NCBI RefSeq assembly: GCF_026341125.1
Contig: NZ_JAPEOR010000002.1
Location: 3,507,566-3,571,565 of the forward strand
Length of the DNA: 64,000 nt
Origin: Streptomyces sp. NBC_01142
GTDB taxonomy: Bacteria > Actinomycetota > Actinomycetes > Streptomycetales > Streptomycetaceae
Direction of reading: 5' to 3'
The notes beneath the pieces were generated by a model that ran no database searches, had not been told where the DNA came from, and worked only from the letters and a program-made list of their open reading frames with translations. The stretch's first letter is position 1, and the number at the start of each line of letters is the position of its first letter. The translations under genes were made by a program, and so were the position numbers. Positions 61,772 to 64,000 of this stretch are shown piece by piece.

Positions 61772-62611
61772 TCAGCCCTTCACGGAGTGGGAGAGGGTGC
61801 CGATGCCCTCTACGACAGAGGTGATGGAATCGCCGGAGTTGATCACTGCGGCTCCCGGAGTTCCCGTGCAGATGACGGTTCCGGGCACGAGGGTGCGGCC
61901 GGCCGTGAAGTACTCGACCAGGTAGCCGAGGTCGTACTTCATGTCGGAGACCTGTGCGGAGGCGACGACCTCACCGTTGCGCACGGTCGAGACCCGGATC
62001 GACTGAAGGTCCGCGTCTTCGAACTCGTCGAGGGTCACCAGCTGCGGGCCCACGCTGCAGAACGTGTCGAATCCCTTGGCCCACGGAATGTAGCGGGGGT
62101 TCTCTCGGATGACGTCTTCCGCAGTCATGTCGAGGACGGCCGTGACACCCGCGATGACCGACCTCCACTCGTCGCGCCGCACGTTCTTGCATTCCGTCCC
62201 GACGACGAGGCCCAGTTCCGCTTCCGCGGTCACCCGCTTGCTCTGCGACGGAAGCTCGATCACCCCGCCGTTTCCGATGAGGCAGTTGGCCGGCCGCAGA
62301 TACGAGCCGGGCCCGGACGAGGGCTGCTGTGCGCTCAGGTCCTGGGAGTGCCCCTTGTAGTTGAGGCCGGCCCCCCAGATGTCGCCGGCGTCGATGATGG
62401 TCGCGGCCTCCTCCAGGCGGACGTCGGCCGGCTCGGCGTCCGGCCGGGACTCGAGCAGCCCGGCGAGCTCGCTCCTGCGGGACGCGTCCAGCAGGTCGGC
62501 CAGGCGGTGCGGGGCTTTGTAGCCTTCGATGCCGGACAGTGAAATCCAGCCGCCGCGGTGGCTCGCCAGAATCTGGTGCCCGTCTTCGGTGTTGAACCGT
62601 GCCAGTCGCAC
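61772..62611 (-). CDS. fumarylacetoacetate-hydrolase-family protein
   Basis: A 279-residue FAH-superfamily enzyme. GAGLNYKGHSQDLSAQQPSS, TAEAELGLVVGTECKNV (the acidic metal-binding cluster) and KGFDTFCSVGPQLVTLDEFE then VICTGTPGAAVINSGDSITS match the COG0179 fold. Members hydrolyse, isomerise, decarboxylate or hydrate 2-oxo and 2-hydroxydienoate compounds. Placed next to a DRE-TIM aldolase, it recalls the hydratase/aldolase pairs of catechol meta-cleavage, used here in biosynthesis or in the reverse sense; that is inference. GTG 62611 has GGGAG seven bases upstream. Confidence 0.85.
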   Translation of the reverse strand: MRLARFNTEDGHQILASHRGGWISLSGIEGYKAPHRLADLLDASRRSELAGLLESRPDAEPADVRLEEAATIIDAGDIWGAGLNYKGHSQDLSAQQPSSGPGSYLRPANCLIGNGGVIELPSQSKRVTAEAELGLVVGTECKNVRRDEWRSVIAGVTAVLDMTAEDVIRENPRYIPWAKGFDTFCSVGPQLVTLDEFEDADLQSIRVSTVRNGEVVASAQVSDMKYDLGYLVEYFTAGRTLVPGTVICTGTPGAAVINSGDSITSVVEGIGTLSHSVKG

Positions 62612-62644
62612 TTTGTTGCTCCCTATTCGCGTGGTTTGAAGGGG

Positions 62645-63673
62645 TCAGGCCACGGCCGTGCGCTGGGAAATTCGCTGAGCCGCGGCACGGATGTCGTTCT
62701 TGCCCGCGCTCCGCGGGGCCAGCTCGACGGCGGCCTCCATCAAGGAAGCCGGGTCGACGATGAGCTCGGAGCACAACTGCTCGATGAGCGGGAAGAATCC
62801 GGAGTGCATGCCGATCACGCCGCCGAGCACCTGCATGTTCCGGTCTTCGGGCAGGAGGTCCAGGCTGGTCCGGCAGAAGTGCGCGAGCCTGGCCAGCTGC
62901 TTGTAGTCGAACCGATCTTCACCGAGAGTGCTGATGATCCCGGCCAGCGACTCGGTCTCCGCGTTGCCGGCGCCGCGGCCTATTCCGTCGAGCGTTCCGT
63001 CGACGATCGCGGCGCCCGCCTCGATCGCGGCGATGCTGTTCGCGTTTGCCATGCCCAGGTTGTCATGGCCGTGGAATCCGATGACGGAGAAGCTCTCCTT
63101 CGCGACGGCCACGTAGCGGTGGACGTCGCTGGGAAGCATGGAGCCGTACGAGTCCACCACGTACACACCGGCGATGGCGGGAGTGACGCCACTCAGCAGG
63201 CCGGGAATCTCCTCAGCGGGCGTGCCGCTCGTCTTCATCAGGTTGAGGTAGACCTCGCCACAGATCTCGGTGGCGCGCTCGATGTACTCGAGGTGGTCCG
63301 GGACCCGCTCGGGCTCCATGCCGATGCGGACGAACGACATTCCCTCGTCACAAAGTTCGCGGAGCGTGGAGAGCCGGCTGAACTCTGGCTGCGCGAACAT
63401 GCCCCACGAGGTGGCCGTCAGCTCCTCCCGCGCGATCGCGCACCAGCGCGCGAGATCGATGTTGCAGGCCTTGATGCCGGACCGCTCCGCCTCGAAGCCG
63501 AGGCCGTGTCCGATCTCGACCTTGCCGATCGGCGTCTCATTGAGCCGGCCGAGGAGCTCACCGACGAACTTCTCGTCGAGCTGGAAGTCGACTGCGTAGG
63601 AACCATCACGCAGTGTCGCGTCAAGAATTTCCGCCTTCCGCGGCTGGAACGGCGGGGTATGTACTGCAGACAT
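62645..63673 (-). CDS. DRE-TIM metallolyase, 4-hydroxy-2-oxovalerate aldolase-like
   Basis: A 342-residue TIM-barrel enzyme. LDATLRDGSYAVDF (Asp18, Arg22, Asp23) gives the DRE-TIM active site. GFHGHDNLGMANANSIAAIE provides the metal-binding His201/His203, and DGIGRGAGNAET follows. This is the pattern of HOA aldolases and of homologous Claisen-type lyases. Such enzymes make or break carbon-carbon bonds between pyruvate-type donors and aldehydes. No acetaldehyde dehydrogenase partner (DmpF) is visible in the window. The ATG follows a strong GGAGGAAA. It is the first gene of the operon. Confidence 0.88.
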   Translation of the reverse strand: MSAVHTPPFQPRKAEILDATLRDGSYAVDFQLDEKFVGELLGRLNETPIGKVEIGHGLGFEAERSGIKACNIDLARWCAIAREELTATSWGMFAQPEFSRLSTLRELCDEGMSFVRIGMEPERVPDHLEYIERATEICGEVYLNLMKTSGTPAEEIPGLLSGVTPAIAGVYVVDSYGSMLPSDVHRYVAVAKESFSVIGFHGHDNLGMANANSIAAIEAGAAIVDGTLDGIGRGAGNAETESLAGIISTLGEDRFDYKQLARLAHFCRTSLDLLPEDRNMQVLGGVIGMHSGFFPLIEQLCSELIVDPASLMEAAVELAPRSAGKNDIRAAAQRISQRTAVA

Positions 63674-64000
63674 ATGTTTCCTCCGGAGCTCGGAAGTGTG
63701 GACATGGACTTGGTCTACCGTCGCGAATTGAGCGCCGACAGCACAAGAACCAGGAGTAGAGCAGGAGATTGACCCCTGATTCCGCGAAACCGTTATGGAA
63801 TCCGCGGACTTCACATCGACGCAGTGCGCACCGGTACTCCAGGGCGACGCCTGTATTCCGCCGCGTCCGGTGCGGCATGGCAACACATAGCGCACGGACT
63901 CATCAGAGAGCGACGCGACGGCGCGCCCTTCACGGAGGATTCTGTGGAGGAGTTCAGAGCGGAGTTCCCATGTAATCCAGGCCTACCCGGCCAGGCAGTG
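63674..64000. promoter_or_regulatory. upstream region of the metabolite operon
   Basis: No complete gene is visible in the last 327 bases. It should contain the operon promoter, reading leftward. On the plus strand a TTGACC (63763) opens a possible -35 box, but I cannot assign it. The remaining frames are short. The next gene lies outside the window. Confidence 0.45.

Overview
This is a high-GC actinobacterial chromosome segment, almost certainly from Streptomyces. Support comes from the codon and GC pattern, a WblA-type WhiB protein, an AfsR-like regulator, the leaderless or GTG-started genes, and gene order. From memory, the middle of the window follows the S. coelicolor order of about SCO3580 down to SCO3556 (PBP, wblA, two ArsA-like ATPases, crp, nth, MarP-like protease, nhaA, acs, HAD protein, ssd, tadA). 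No search was run.

Layout. 1-18.3 kb is accessory DNA. It holds a 4'-phosphopantetheinyl transferase divergent from a TetR regulator, TerD, an NTF2-like protein divergent from a PadR regulator, and a secreted barrel protein. It continues with a complete class I P450 set (ferredoxin, reductase, P450), a membrane protein, an integrase remnant, a broken NERD-helicase gene, an AfsR-like regulator and a DrrAB-type ABC exporter. Near 17-18.2 kb are leader-peptide-like repeats, two of which form 45-bp inverted repeats around a 131-aa gene. 18.3-53.5 kb is the conserved core: tRNA-Pro(CGG), metallophosphoesterase, two membrane mannosyltransferase-type proteins, YqeY, PBP, wblA, ArsA pair, RidA, Nudix, MBL and SPFH proteins, Crp, Nth, CoA-Nudix, MarP, epoxide-hydrolase-like protein, holin-like protein, NhaA, Acs, a SulP-carbonic anhydrase fusion, a deacetylase-like lipoprotein, a CooC/MinD ATPase, a degenerate Fic-like protein, a HAD protein, Ssd and TadA. 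The gap between the Fic-like and HAD genes probably carries the 6S-like RNA. A second integrase remnant lies at 39.4-39.7 kb.

53.5-64 kb starts abruptly: the tadA ATPase loses its C-terminal part, short direct repeats follow, and then comes a compact eight-gene operon on the minus strand. In transcription order it encodes a DRE-TIM aldolase/lyase, an FAH-family hydrolase, a free-standing adenylation-carrier didomain, an AsnB-type amidotransferase, a type II thioesterase, an FAD/NAD(P) protein, an ATP-grasp ligase and an EamA exporter. The set looks like a small amino-acid-derived metabolite pathway that I cannot match to a described one. It is my main candidate for a new system.

Starts were chosen from Shine-Dalgarno position, overlaps and family N-termini. 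Function calls rest on motifs read by eye.
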